Assembly: GCA_947305045.1 (NCBI GenBank)
Contig: CAMZCW010000088.1
Span: 1 to 8,977 of the forward strand
DNA from: an uncultured Bacteroidales bacterium
Lineage (GTDB): Bacteria; Bacteroidota; Bacteroidia; Bacteroidales; UBA932
Direction of reading: 5' to 3'
DNA length: 8,977 bases
Shown: one piece after another, positions 1-6,874 of the stretch
Numbering within the stretch: the first letter of the stretch is position 1
Layout: each line of letters opens with the position of its first letter
Translations under genes and position numbers: made by a program
The notes under the pieces: generated by a model
Seen by the model: the letters and a program-made list of their open reading frames with translations, nothing else
Databases searched by the model: none
What the model was told of the DNA's origin: nothing

Positions 1-1233
1 CTGGCCAAACGCCTGGAACCCAGCGTGAATCCGGAGCTGATTGGTGCCGTGAAGGTGCCGGACGGCAGCGTGGACCCGTTCCGCCTGTGTGCGGCCAACA
101 TGCTGGATGCCAAGCTGCATGGCGGCCAGGTGCGCCTGCACACGGAAGTCACCGGCTTCATCCGCGAGGGGGACAGCATCAAAGGCGTGCATACCTTGAA
201 CCACCAGACAGGTGAAGAAAGGGACTATTACGCTCCCGTCACCGTGAACGCCTGTGGCATCTGGGGACACTCCATCGCAGAAATGGCCGGCGTACGGGTG
301 GGGATGTTCCCCGCCAAGGGGGCTCTGCTCATCTTTGCGCATCGCGTAAACAACATGGTCATCAACCGGTGCCGCAAACCTTCCAACGCGGATATACTGG
401 TTCCTGGAGACACCGTTTGCGTGATTGGAACCACGTCCACCCGCATCCCCTTCGAGGAATGTGACAACGTGGCCGTTACCCCGGACGAAGTCACCCTCCT
501 GATCACCGAAGGCGCCAAACTGGCTCCTTCCCTCTCAGAAACACGTATTTTACGGGCCTATGCCGGTGTCCGTCCGCTGGTAAGCGCGGACAACGATCCC
601 TCCGGCCGCAACATCTCCCGCGGCATTGTATGCCTGGACCACGAGGAGCGGGACGGGCTCAAGGGCTTTATCACCATTACCGGCGGTAAACTCATGACCT
701 ACCGGCTCATGGCCCAGATTGCCACCGACCTGGTATGCAAAAAACTGGCGGTTGAAAAAACCTGCACCACCGCAGAGACACCCCTGCCCGGCTCAGAAGA
801 AAAATCCTACGAAGCGGTGGCCCAGAAAGTATGGGAAGCCCCCACCACCGCCCAGAAGGCCGCGGCATCGCGCATGGGCACCCGCGCCAGCCGTATCCGT
901 TCCACCAACCGCCGGGACGATGACCTCATCTGCGAATGCGAAGAAGTGTCGGTTGGCGAAATCAACGCTGCTATCGACCGTTTGGACGTCTCAACCCTTA
1001 CGGACCTGCGTCGCCGGACCCGGGTGGGCATGGGTACCTGCCAGGGGGAATTCTGCGCCTGCCGGGCCGCCGGCCTCCTGGCCAAAGCGCACGGCTGCAT
1101 AGAACGGGAAAGGAAGGACCTCGCAGGCTTCCTGCAAGAACGCTGGAAGGGCAACTTCCCCATTGGCTGGGGAGATACCCTCCGCGAGGCTGAATACACG
1201 CAATGGATTTATAAACACGTACTGGGCATTTAA
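1..1233 (+). CDS. glpA: Anaerobic glycerol-3-phosphate dehydrogenase subunit A (5' end missing)
   Basis: This is the catalytic FAD-dependent subunit of the GlpABC complex, which oxidises sn-glycerol-3-phosphate to DHAP at the inner membrane. The reading frame is open from base 1, so the GTG at 25 is an internal Val codon, not a start. About 410 C-terminal residues are present; E. coli GlpA has 542, so roughly 130-140 residues including the N-terminal FAD GxGxxG motif lie upstream of the window. The match to E. coli GlpA as I remember it is strong and colinear: GAVKVPDG, the INRCRKPS/ADILVPGD region, SGRN..RGIV and GFITITGGKLMTYRLMA. The C-terminal BFD-like [2Fe-2S] domain is intact, with cysteines at window codons 311 and 313 (CxC) and 347 and 352 (CQGEFC). 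The end, near ERWKG..PIGWGD, matches the family C-terminus, without the last few residues of the E. coli protein. First gene of glpABC here. Confidence 0.97.
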   Translation: MAKRLEPSVNPELIGAVKVPDGSVDPFRLCAANMLDAKLHGGQVRLHTEVTGFIREGDSIKGVHTLNHQTGEERDYYAPVTVNACGIWGHSIAEMAGVRVGMFPAKGALLIFAHRVNNMVINRCRKPSNADILVPGDTVCVIGTTSTRIPFEECDNVAVTPDEVTLLITEGAKLAPSLSETRILRAYAGVRPLVSADNDPSGRNISRGIVCLDHEERDGLKGFITITGGKLMTYRLMAQIATDLVCKKLAVEKTCTTAETPLPGSEEKSYEAVAQKVWEAPTTAQKAAASRMGTRASRIRSTNRRDDDLICECEEVSVGEINAAIDRLDVSTLTDLRRRTRVGMGTCQGEFCACRAAGLLAKAHGCIERERKDLAGFLQERWKGNFPIGWGDTLREAEYTQWIYKHVLGI

Positions 1234-1235
1234 GT

Positions 1236-1268
1236 CCCTCCCCCGAGGGGAGGGGTTTCGGGAGGGGG
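1236..1268 (+). repeat. C/G-rich spacer with two alternative hairpins (glpA-glpB)
   Basis: This lies in the 62-bp gap between glpA and glpB, starting 2 bases after the glpA stop. Arms 1236-1243 and 1247-1254 pair perfectly (8 bp, 3-nt loop). The same left arm, extended to 1236-1246, can instead pair with 1258-1268 (10 of 11 pairs, one of them G-U, 11-nt loop). The two folds are mutually exclusive. There is no following U-run, so a standard intrinsic terminator is unlikely. The element may act in mRNA processing, stability or partial attenuation between glpA and glpB, or it may be one copy of a dispersed intergenic repeat; none of this can be shown from one copy. Confidence 0.6.
1247..1268 (+). 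other. Putative G-quadruplex motif in the glpA-glpB spacer
   Basis: Four G-runs occur in 22 bases on the coding strand: G4 (1247-1250), G4 (1252-1255), G3 (1260-1262) and G5 (1264-1268), with loops of 1, 4 and 1 nt. This satisfies the usual G3+N1-7 rule with short loops, which favour stability. It would be present in both the non-template DNA strand and the mRNA. It competes with the two hairpins, which use the same G-runs. It sits 27 bases before the glpB start codon. Confidence 0.5.
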
Positions 1269-1295
1269 TAACGTGAACATTTTATATTTCATGAA

Positions 1296-2423
1296 ATGAA
1301 ATTCGATACTGTTATCATGGGAGGCGGCCTGGCCGGCATGATTGCCGGGATTGCCCTGCAGCAAGCGGGGAAAAACACCGCCATCGTCTCCATGGGCCAA
1401 AATGCCCTGCACTTTTTCTCCGGCACGTTCGAGAGCCTGCAAGCGCCCTCCGAGCGCCTCTCTGAGCTGTTTTCCGCCTCCGGCATCCGCGTACACTACC
1501 ACGAAGGCGTGCGCCTGATGCCCCTCGGCACCTTTAAGGAGGCGGCGCTTTCCCTGGACGATATCGACCTCTTCCCCACCCCTAAGTTCGGGAAGCGGGT
1601 GCTCATCGTCAATTTTCTGGGCTACCATGACTTTTTTTCCTCCTTCCTGGCGGAAGGGCTGGAGAAACAAGGCATGGAATGCCGCATCCGCTTCCTGAGC
1701 CTGTCAGAGCTGGACAAAGCCAAAGCGCACGGCGAAATGCGTTCGGTACAGATTGCCCGCAGCATGGACCGGGTCTGGGAAAAGGTGGCACAGGAAATCC
1801 GCCTCCTGCTCAAAGATGAGGACACGGTGGTTCTTCCGCAAGTATTTGGTTTATTGGACGATACTGTTCCCAGCCGCCTCCGCCAGGCCATTCCGGCCCG
1901 CGTGGTGTTTGCCGGCACCATGCCGCCGTCTGTACCCGGCGTCCGCACGCAAATGCAGCTGCGCCGTCGCTACCAGCTGCTGGGCGGCACCTTCCTGATG
2001 GGTGACGAGGCTATCCGTGCACACCAGCACGAGGGCACGGTCCACAGCATCGCCACGCACAACCTGGACGCCCATTACCTGGAGGCCGATACGTTCATCC
2101 TGGCCACCGGCGGACTATTCTCCAAAGGCCTGCGTTCCAATCCCTTACAAATCTCGGAGCCTATTCTGGGCCTGGATGTGGACCACCCGCAGGACCGAAA
2201 TGCGTGGTACAACCCGGCTTTTGCCGGTGAGCAGCCGTATATGGCCTATGGCGTAAAAACAGATGCGCAGCTGCACGCCGTCAAAGAGGGCGTGGCCCTG
2301 AAGAATGTCTATGCTATCGGTTCCATTTTGGGAAACACCCATGCGGAACTGGGCAGCGGTGCCGGCCTGGCCATCCGGAGCGCATTTGCCGTTGTGGACA
2401 CCATCTTAGCAGAACAGAAATGA
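1296..2423 (+). CDS. glpB: Anaerobic glycerol-3-phosphate dehydrogenase subunit B
   Basis: Flavoprotein subunit of GlpABC, thought to relay electrons from GlpA towards GlpC and the quinone pool. The N-terminus (KFDTVIMGGGLAGM) has the Rossmann dinucleotide-binding motif GGGLAG at residues 9-14, followed by the ALHFFSG segment that matches the SALHFSSG segment of E. coli GlpB. Further matches are the MPLGT segment, the LPPSVLG-like MPPSVPG, the late FAD-binding block around LATGGLFSKGL, and EPILGLDV with the C-terminal AIGSILG. At 375 residues it is shorter than E. coli GlpB (419); the missing part lies mainly between the FFSG and PLGT motifs. I chose the ATG at 1296 because the ATG five bases upstream (1291) is followed at once by a stop. 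No clear Shine-Dalgarno is visible. The stop overlaps the glpC start by 4 bp (ATGA), implying translational coupling. Confidence 0.95.
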   Translation: MKFDTVIMGGGLAGMIAGIALQQAGKNTAIVSMGQNALHFFSGTFESLQAPSERLSELFSASGIRVHYHEGVRLMPLGTFKEAALSLDDIDLFPTPKFGKRVLIVNFLGYHDFFSSFLAEGLEKQGMECRIRFLSLSELDKAKAHGEMRSVQIARSMDRVWEKVAQEIRLLLKDEDTVVLPQVFGLLDDTVPSRLRQAIPARVVFAGTMPPSVPGVRTQMQLRRRYQLLGGTFLMGDEAIRAHQHEGTVHSIATHNLDAHYLEADTFILATGGLFSKGLRSNPLQISEPILGLDVDHPQDRNAWYNPAFAGEQPYMAYGVKTDAQLHAVKEGVALKNVYAIGSILGNTHAELGSGAGLAIRSAFAVVDTILAEQK

Positions 2424-3631
2424 AACTACAAGAATATACCACCAGCGCGCATAACTTCGAGGAATGCATGAAGTGCACCGTGTGCACGGCCTACTGCCCT
2501 GTGCTGCAGGTGAATCCGCTGTACCCCGGCCCCAAGCAGGCCGGACCGGACGGCGAACGGCTGCGGCTCAAGGACCCGTACTTCTTCAACTACGCGCTCA
2601 AGTATTGCCTGAACTGCAAACGCTGCGAGGTAGCCTGCCCTTCCGGCGTAAAAGTAGCGGACCTGATCCAGAGCGCCCGTATCAAGTATGATACGCATCC
2701 GCCCAAACTGCGGGACCAGATGCTGGCCTCTACCGACTTCATGGGCAAGCTGGCACGGCCGTTTGCGCCCATCGTCAATGCCGTTACAGATTTGAACGTT
2801 ACCAAAAATGTACTGGACATGGCCTTGGATATAGACCACAGGCGCACGTTCCCCAAGTACAGCGGACGCAGTTTTGAGAGCTGGCTCAAACGGCGCAGCA
2901 AGGAGCAGGCGGCTTTCCCCGAGCAAGTAGCCTACTTCCACGGCTGCTTTGTCAACTACAATTACCCCCAGCTGGGCAAGGACCTGGTGAAGGTGCTCAA
3001 TGCGCTGGGCGTGGGGGTGCAACTGCTGGACAAGGAAGTATGCTGCGGCATTGCCATGATTGCCAACGGCATGGCGCGGGAAGCGGCCAATCATGCCAGA
3101 CACAATGTGGCAGTGCTGGGGAAGGCGGTTTCGAAGGGCCTGAAGGTGGTTACCACCTCCTCCACCTGCACGCTTACCATGCGTGAGGAGTACCCGGAAC
3201 TGTTAAAGGTGGATAACGCCGCCGTCCGGGACGCGCTGCTCATGGCCACGCGCTTCATCTACGAGAAACTGGAGCAGGGCGCCACGCTCCAGTTCAGGGC
3301 AGACTATCACAAGAAGATTGCCTATCATACGCCCTGTCACCTGGAGAAACTGGGCTGGGGGGTGTTCTCTGAGCGCCTCATGCGCATGATTCCCGGCGTG
3401 GAGTTCATCCAGCTGCCGTCGGCCTGCTGCGGCATCTCGGGTACCTATGGCTTCAAGAAAGAGAATTATGAGGCTTCGCAGGCCATAGGGCAGCCGCTGT
3501 TTGACCAGATTAAGACCACGAATCCAGATGTGGTGGCCTGCGACTGCGAAACCTGCAAGTGGCAGATCGAAATGTCCACCGGCTACCCGGTCATGAACCC
3601 CATTTCCATTCTGGCCGAAGCCTTGGCATGA
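2420..3631 (+). CDS. glpC: Anaerobic glycerol-3-phosphate dehydrogenase subunit C
   Basis: Iron-sulfur subunit that anchors GlpAB to the membrane and passes electrons to (mena)quinone. Two 4Fe-4S ferredoxin motifs are seen: C16-x2-C19-x2-C22-x3-C26-P and C63-x2-C66-x2-C69-x3-C73-P. Two cysteine-rich CCG domains follow, the first with C176 and C208-C209-G, the second with C306 and C336-C337-G. Extra cysteines at 250, 374, 376 and 379 lie in the conserved SSTCT and CDCETC segments. Its 403 residues compare well with 396 in E. coli. The ATG overlaps the glpB stop (ATGA). It is the last gene of the operon here; 22 bp later the oppositely oriented glpF ends. CCG proteins also occur in lactate and glycolate oxidases and heterodisulfide reductases, but the glpA-glpB context decides the assignment. 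Confidence 0.96.
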   Translation: MKLQEYTTSAHNFEECMKCTVCTAYCPVLQVNPLYPGPKQAGPDGERLRLKDPYFFNYALKYCLNCKRCEVACPSGVKVADLIQSARIKYDTHPPKLRDQMLASTDFMGKLARPFAPIVNAVTDLNVTKNVLDMALDIDHRRTFPKYSGRSFESWLKRRSKEQAAFPEQVAYFHGCFVNYNYPQLGKDLVKVLNALGVGVQLLDKEVCCGIAMIANGMAREAANHARHNVAVLGKAVSKGLKVVTTSSTCTLTMREEYPELLKVDNAAVRDALLMATRFIYEKLEQGATLQFRADYHKKIAYHTPCHLEKLGWGVFSERLMRMIPGVEFIQLPSACCGISGTYGFKKENYEASQAIGQPLFDQIKTTNPDVVACDCETCKWQIEMSTGYPVMNPISILAEALA

Positions 3632-3653
3632 CGTCCTGCGGCTCCCTCCTCCC

Positions 3654-4391
3654 CTAGAAAACAAGGAGATAGAGGGCGGCAGCAAGGGCGCCCCCTACCA
3701 GGGGACCGCAAACCGGAATCCAGCTGTAGGACCAGCCGCTGTCCCGCTTTCCGGCAATGGGCAGGAGTGCATGGGCCAGACGGGGGCTCAAGTCGCGGGC
3801 GGGATTCATGGCGTAGCCGGTTGTGCCGCCCAGGGACATTCCCAGGGACATAATGACACAGGTGACCGGGAAAGCGCCCAACGATCCGGTGGCGGCGGCA
3901 GCGCCCGCGAAACGGAAGGCATTGCCGGAGGTTCCCAAGGCCAGGATGGTAAATATCAGCAGCCAGGTAGCAATTACTTCGGACAGGAAATTACGCCAGG
4001 GATTCCGGATGGCAGGCATGGTACAAAAAGTACCCAGTATGGTATCCGGCTCCGACGCCGTAGCCTTGTAGTGATCCTTGTAGAACAGCCATACCAGCAC
4101 GGCGCCCAGAAAACCGCCGGCCATCTGGGCTATCACGTAACCGGCCACAGAAGCCCAGGGAAACTGGCCGGCCAGGGCCAGCCCCAACGTCACGGCAGGG
4201 TTCAGATGGGCTCCGGAGACCGGACCGGCAATGAGCACGCCCATCATTACGGCAAAGCCCCAGCCCATGGCAATCACAATCCATCCTCCGCCCTGCGCTT
4301 TGGACTTGTTCAACGAACAGGCGGCGCACACACCGTCGCCCAGCAATACCAGCACCAGCGTGCCAATCAATTCAAATACATACGGGTTCAT
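3654..4391 (-). CDS. glpF: Glycerol uptake facilitator (aquaglyceroporin)
   Basis: MIP-family channel for facilitated diffusion of glycerol across the inner membrane. At 245 residues it is of normal length for the family's six membrane spans and two half-helices. Both pore motifs are present: N64-P65-A66 in SGAHLNPAVTLG and N196-P197-A198-R199-D200 in GYAMNPARDLSP. The Asp after NPAR is typical of glycerol facilitators rather than water-specific aquaporins. Aligned to E. coli GlpF, the selectivity filter is W44 (W48), Y193 (F200) and R199 (R206), so the aromatic/arginine constriction is kept with Phe changed to Tyr. It is the last gene of the minus-strand run, 23 bp after glpK, and has a better Shine-Dalgarno than its neighbours. 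The order glpK-glpF is the reverse of E. coli glpFK. Confidence 0.96.
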   Translation of the reverse strand: MNPYVFELIGTLVLVLLGDGVCAACSLNKSKAQGGGWIVIAMGWGFAVMMGVLIAGPVSGAHLNPAVTLGLALAGQFPWASVAGYVIAQMAGGFLGAVLVWLFYKDHYKATASEPDTILGTFCTMPAIRNPWRNFLSEVIATWLLIFTILALGTSGNAFRFAGAAAATGSLGAFPVTCVIMSLGMSLGGTTGYAMNPARDLSPRLAHALLPIAGKRDSGWSYSWIPVCGPLVGGALAAALYLLVF

Positions 4392-4396
4392 CGTAA

Positions 4397-4402
4397 CTCT
4401 CC
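4397..4402 (-). promoter_or_regulatory. Ribosome binding site before glpF
   Basis: On the minus strand the sequence GGAGAG ends 5 nt before the glpF ATG, in the 23-bp glpK-glpF gap. It is the only clear Shine-Dalgarno-like sequence I found before a gene in this window, which is usual for Bacteroidota. It supports the ATG at 4391 as the start and suggests glpF is initiated independently of glpK translation. Confidence 0.4.
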
Positions 4403-4414
4403 ATATATTGCATC

Positions 4415-5893
4415 TTACTTACTGATCGTCCTGCGGATGGCATCGGCCCAGGCGGCTTTGGCCGGGGCCATATCCGTATCGGAGGGACAGAAGCACCGCT
4501 CTACCTGCCACTGGGCCTTGATTTCCGCCAGGGAATGCCAATAGCCCACGGCAAGGCCGGCCAGGTAGGCGGCGCCCATGGCCGTGGTTTCCGTAACCTT
4601 TGGTCGAACCACGCGGGTGCCCAGGACATCGGCCTGGAACTGCATCAGCAGGTTGTTGCGGGAAGCGCCACCGTCCACTTTGAGCTCCGCCAGAGGCACG
4701 CCGGCATCCTTTTCCATGGCATGTACAATGTCCATGGTCTGGAACGCGATTCCCTCCAGCGCGGCACGGGCAATATGGGCCGCTGTGGTGCCGCGGGTAA
4801 TGCCGCAGATGACGCCATGCGCGTACTGGTCCCAGTACGGGGCCCCCATCCCGGTAAGGGCCGGCACAAAATAGACGCCGGCGTTGTCCGGAACCGATGC
4901 GGCCAGGGCCTCCACCTCTGCCGAGGAACGGATGACACCCAGGCCATCCCGCAGCCACTGCACCACGGAACCGCCCACAAAAATGGAGCCTTCCAGCGCA
5001 TACGTGACTTCTGAACCTATCTTCCAAGCCACCGTGGTAAGCAGGTTATTCTTGGAAAGGATGGGCTTGGAGCCGGTATTCATGAGCAGGAAGCAACCGG
5101 TGCCGTAGGTATTTTTCACCGAACCGGGCTCCGTACACATTTGGCCGAACAGGGCCGCCTGCTGGTCTCCGGCAATGCCCGCGATGGGCACCTCATGCGC
5201 AAAGAGGGTGGTTTTAGTGTAGCCATACACCTCCGACGAGGACTTCACCTGCGGCATCATGGAACGCGGCACCCCCAGCAGGGACAGGAGTTCGTCGTCC
5301 CATTCCAGGGTGTTGATATTGAATAGCATGGTTCGGGAGGCGTTGGTAACGTCCGTCACATGGACTGCTCCGCGCGTGAGCTGCCAGACCAGCCAGCTGT
5401 CCACCGTGCCAAAGCGCAACTTTCCGGCCTCCGCCCTCTCCCGGGCACCCGGCACATGGTCCAGGATCCATTTGATCTTGGTCCCGGAGAAATACGCATC
5501 CACAATCAGTCCCGTCTTCTGCCGGATCCGGTTCACCAGTCCCTGCGCCTTCAGGGAATCGCAAAAGGCCGATGTCCGCCGGTCCTGCCAGACGATGGCG
5601 TTATAGACAGGGATCCCGGTTTCAGCATCCCAGACGACGGTGGTTTCCCGCTGGTTGGTAATGCCAATGCCGGCGATGTTTAAACCATTGATACCCAGTT
5701 TTGTAATGGCCTCTGCAATGACAGCGGCCTCACTGGACCAGATTTCCATGGGGTTGTGCTCTACCCAACCCGGCTGGGGAAAGTACTGCGTAAACTCCAT
5801 CTGGGCCACCGAGCAGCAATTGCCGTCGTGATCAAAAACAATGGCGCGGGAAGAACTGGTTCCCTGATCCAGTGCTAAAATGTATTTGTCCAT
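4415..5893 (-). CDS. glpK: Glycerol kinase
   Basis: FGGY-family kinase that phosphorylates glycerol with ATP to sn-glycerol-3-phosphate, the substrate of the neighbouring GlpABC. The 492 residues begin with the family N-terminus ([18 protein letters not shown], Asp9 in the phosphate-binding loop). Glycerol contacts known from E. coli are conserved: R82-E83 in NQRETT, Y134 in DAYFSGTK, and the catalytic base D243 in [16 protein letters not shown] signatures are seen at 136-148 (SGTKIKW.LD) and at 408-449 (DGGASRNN...[11 protein letters not shown]). The loop before GDQQ (residues 224-238) lacks the GGxGGTR sequence that binds fructose-1,6-bisphosphate in E. coli, and the C-terminus lacks the E. 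coli IIAGlc-binding segment. The ATG lies 3 bp after the hydrolase stop, so co-transcription with that gene is very likely. Confidence 0.97.
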   Translation of the reverse strand: MDKYILALDQGTSSSRAIVFDHDGNCCSVAQMEFTQYFPQPGWVEHNPMEIWSSEAAVIAEAITKLGINGLNIAGIGITNQRETTVVWDAETGIPVYNAIVWQDRRTSAFCDSLKAQGLVNRIRQKTGLIVDAYFSGTKIKWILDHVPGARERAEAGKLRFGTVDSWLVWQLTRGAVHVTDVTNASRTMLFNINTLEWDDELLSLLGVPRSMMPQVKSSSEVYGYTKTTLFAHEVPIAGIAGDQQAALFGQMCTEPGSVKNTYGTGCFLLMNTGSKPILSKNNLLTTVAWKIGSEVTYALEGSIFVGGSVVQWLRDGLGVIRSSAEVEALAASVPDNAGVYFVPALTGMGAPYWDQYAHGVICGITRGTTAAHIARAALEGIAFQTMDIVHAMEKDAGVPLAELKVDGGASRNNLLMQFQADVLGTRVVRPKVTETTAMGAAYLAGLAVGYWHSLAEIKAQWQVERCFCPSDTDMAPAKAAWADAIRRTISK

Positions 5894-5896
5894 AAA

Positions 5897-6871
5897 TTAA
5901 AGATTACCGTTATCTGTCATATTGTGTACTGTCTTGAGAAAATTCTCCACCCTACGGACGTATTCCTGCGGATACTTGGCGTAGGCATTGGCATGGACAG
6001 CGCCCGCCGCTACCCAAAATTCTTTGTAACCGTGCGTCTTGGCGTTGTAGTTTTTCCACAGATGCTCAAACGGGACAAAATGGTCCGCATCGCCATGGAT
6101 AAAGAGCATGGGCTTTTCGCACCTGGCCAGCTGCCTGACGGAGGAAGCCTCCTTGAACCCCCAGCCGTAACGGCTGCGGGAAACCATGCTGGCGCTGTTC
6201 AGAATGGGGAATGGGGCCAGGTGGAAACGTTCCTTCAGGATAGAAGCAAACTGGTCCCAGGCCGACGAATAACCGCAGTCTTCCACAAAACACTTCACAT
6301 AATCCGGCAACGGTTCACCGCTGGTCATCATGACTGTAGCCGCGCCCATGGAAACGCCATGCAGCACCATGAAGTTGTCCGGGAACAGCTGATGCGCCAC
6401 ATCAATCCACTTGATAAGGTCCAGGCGGTCCTTCCAGCCCATCTGTACTTCATCCCCCTCCGAATAGCCGTGGTACTGCAAATCCGGGAACAGCACATTG
6501 TAATTAAGCCGGTCACGGTACATGCGCACCAGGTACAGGAAAACCAAATGATTGTCCGTGTAACCGTGCACCACGATAGCCGTTCCCCGCGCTTCCTCCG
6601 GCCTGGCGGCCGGAACGTAGCAGGCGTGCAGTTTATAACCATCGTCACTGGTAATCCAGGTGTCCTTGAGGACACCCTGTACCTTGAGGCTGTCGTACCA
6701 GGCGGTGGATCCCGGCAGCAAAGAGTCCGCCTTATGACGGGTGCGGCCGATATCGTCCACGCCATGCGGGGTGGGTTTGAGGGCGTAGTTGGACATGTAC
6801 CTGCCGGCCAGGCAACTGCTCAGCGAGACGGCTACCAGCACGATGGTGACAAGAACGACCGTTTTTTTCAT
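5897..6871 (-). CDS. Lipoprotein alpha/beta hydrolase
   Basis: Predicted membrane-anchored serine hydrolase of 324 residues; substrate unknown. The N-terminus has a short basic region and hydrophobic core ending in a lipobox, L17-S18-S19-C20, so Cys20 should be lipidated. I do not see an acidic surface-export signal just after the Cys, so either leaflet of the periplasm is possible. The alpha/beta-hydrolase core shows VVHGYTDN (oxyanion region, about 100-107), the nucleophile elbow G172-V-S174-M-G176, the acid in HGDADHFVP (D263 most likely) and His293 in GAVHANAY, a complete Ser-Asp-His triad. It resembles the COG1073/YqkD-like group of hydrolases, which includes esterase-like proteins. Gaps are 3 bp to both the upstream barrel gene and the downstream glpK. 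That context makes an esterase or lipase acting on glycerol esters plausible, but this is inference. Confidence 0.88.
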   Translation of the reverse strand: MKKTVVLVTIVLVAVSLSSCLAGRYMSNYALKPTPHGVDDIGRTRHKADSLLPGSTAWYDSLKVQGVLKDTWITSDDGYKLHACYVPAARPEEARGTAIVVHGYTDNHLVFLYLVRMYRDRLNYNVLFPDLQYHGYSEGDEVQMGWKDRLDLIKWIDVAHQLFPDNFMVLHGVSMGAATVMMTSGEPLPDYVKCFVEDCGYSSAWDQFASILKERFHLAPFPILNSASMVSRSRYGWGFKEASSVRQLARCEKPMLFIHGDADHFVPFEHLWKNYNAKTHGYKEFWVAAGAVHANAYAKYPQEYVRRVENFLKTVHNMTDNGNL

Positions 6872-6874
6872 ACT

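Noticed and set aside
25..27. GTG at 25 as the start of glpA
   Set aside because: The frame is open to base 1 and the preceding residues (LEPSV) match the interior of GlpA (LEPAV in E. coli), so the gene starts upstream of the window.
1236..1259. Hairpin after glpA as an intrinsic terminator
   Set aside because: The stem is good but no U-tract follows, and glpB and glpC belong to the same complex and would be expected to share a transcript.
1283..1290. TATATTTC just before glpB, close to the TAnnTTTG promoter consensus
   Set aside because: It misses the final G and lies only 5 bases from the ATG, so a transcript would start at or within the gene; operon read-through from glpA is simpler.
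2426..3103. A 225-codon open frame on the - strand opposite glpC
   Set aside because: Codon-aligned antisense shadow; the + strand carries the conserved iron-sulfur motifs.
3654..4391. Altered pore filter in GlpF
   Set aside because: A careful count from the first NPA motif places W44 at the E. coli W48 position and R199 at R206; only Phe200 to Tyr193 differs, a mild change.
3771..4544. A 257-codon open frame on the + strand opposite glpF
   Set aside because: Codon-aligned antisense shadow of glpF; low-complexity Gly/Gln/His-rich translation with no family features.
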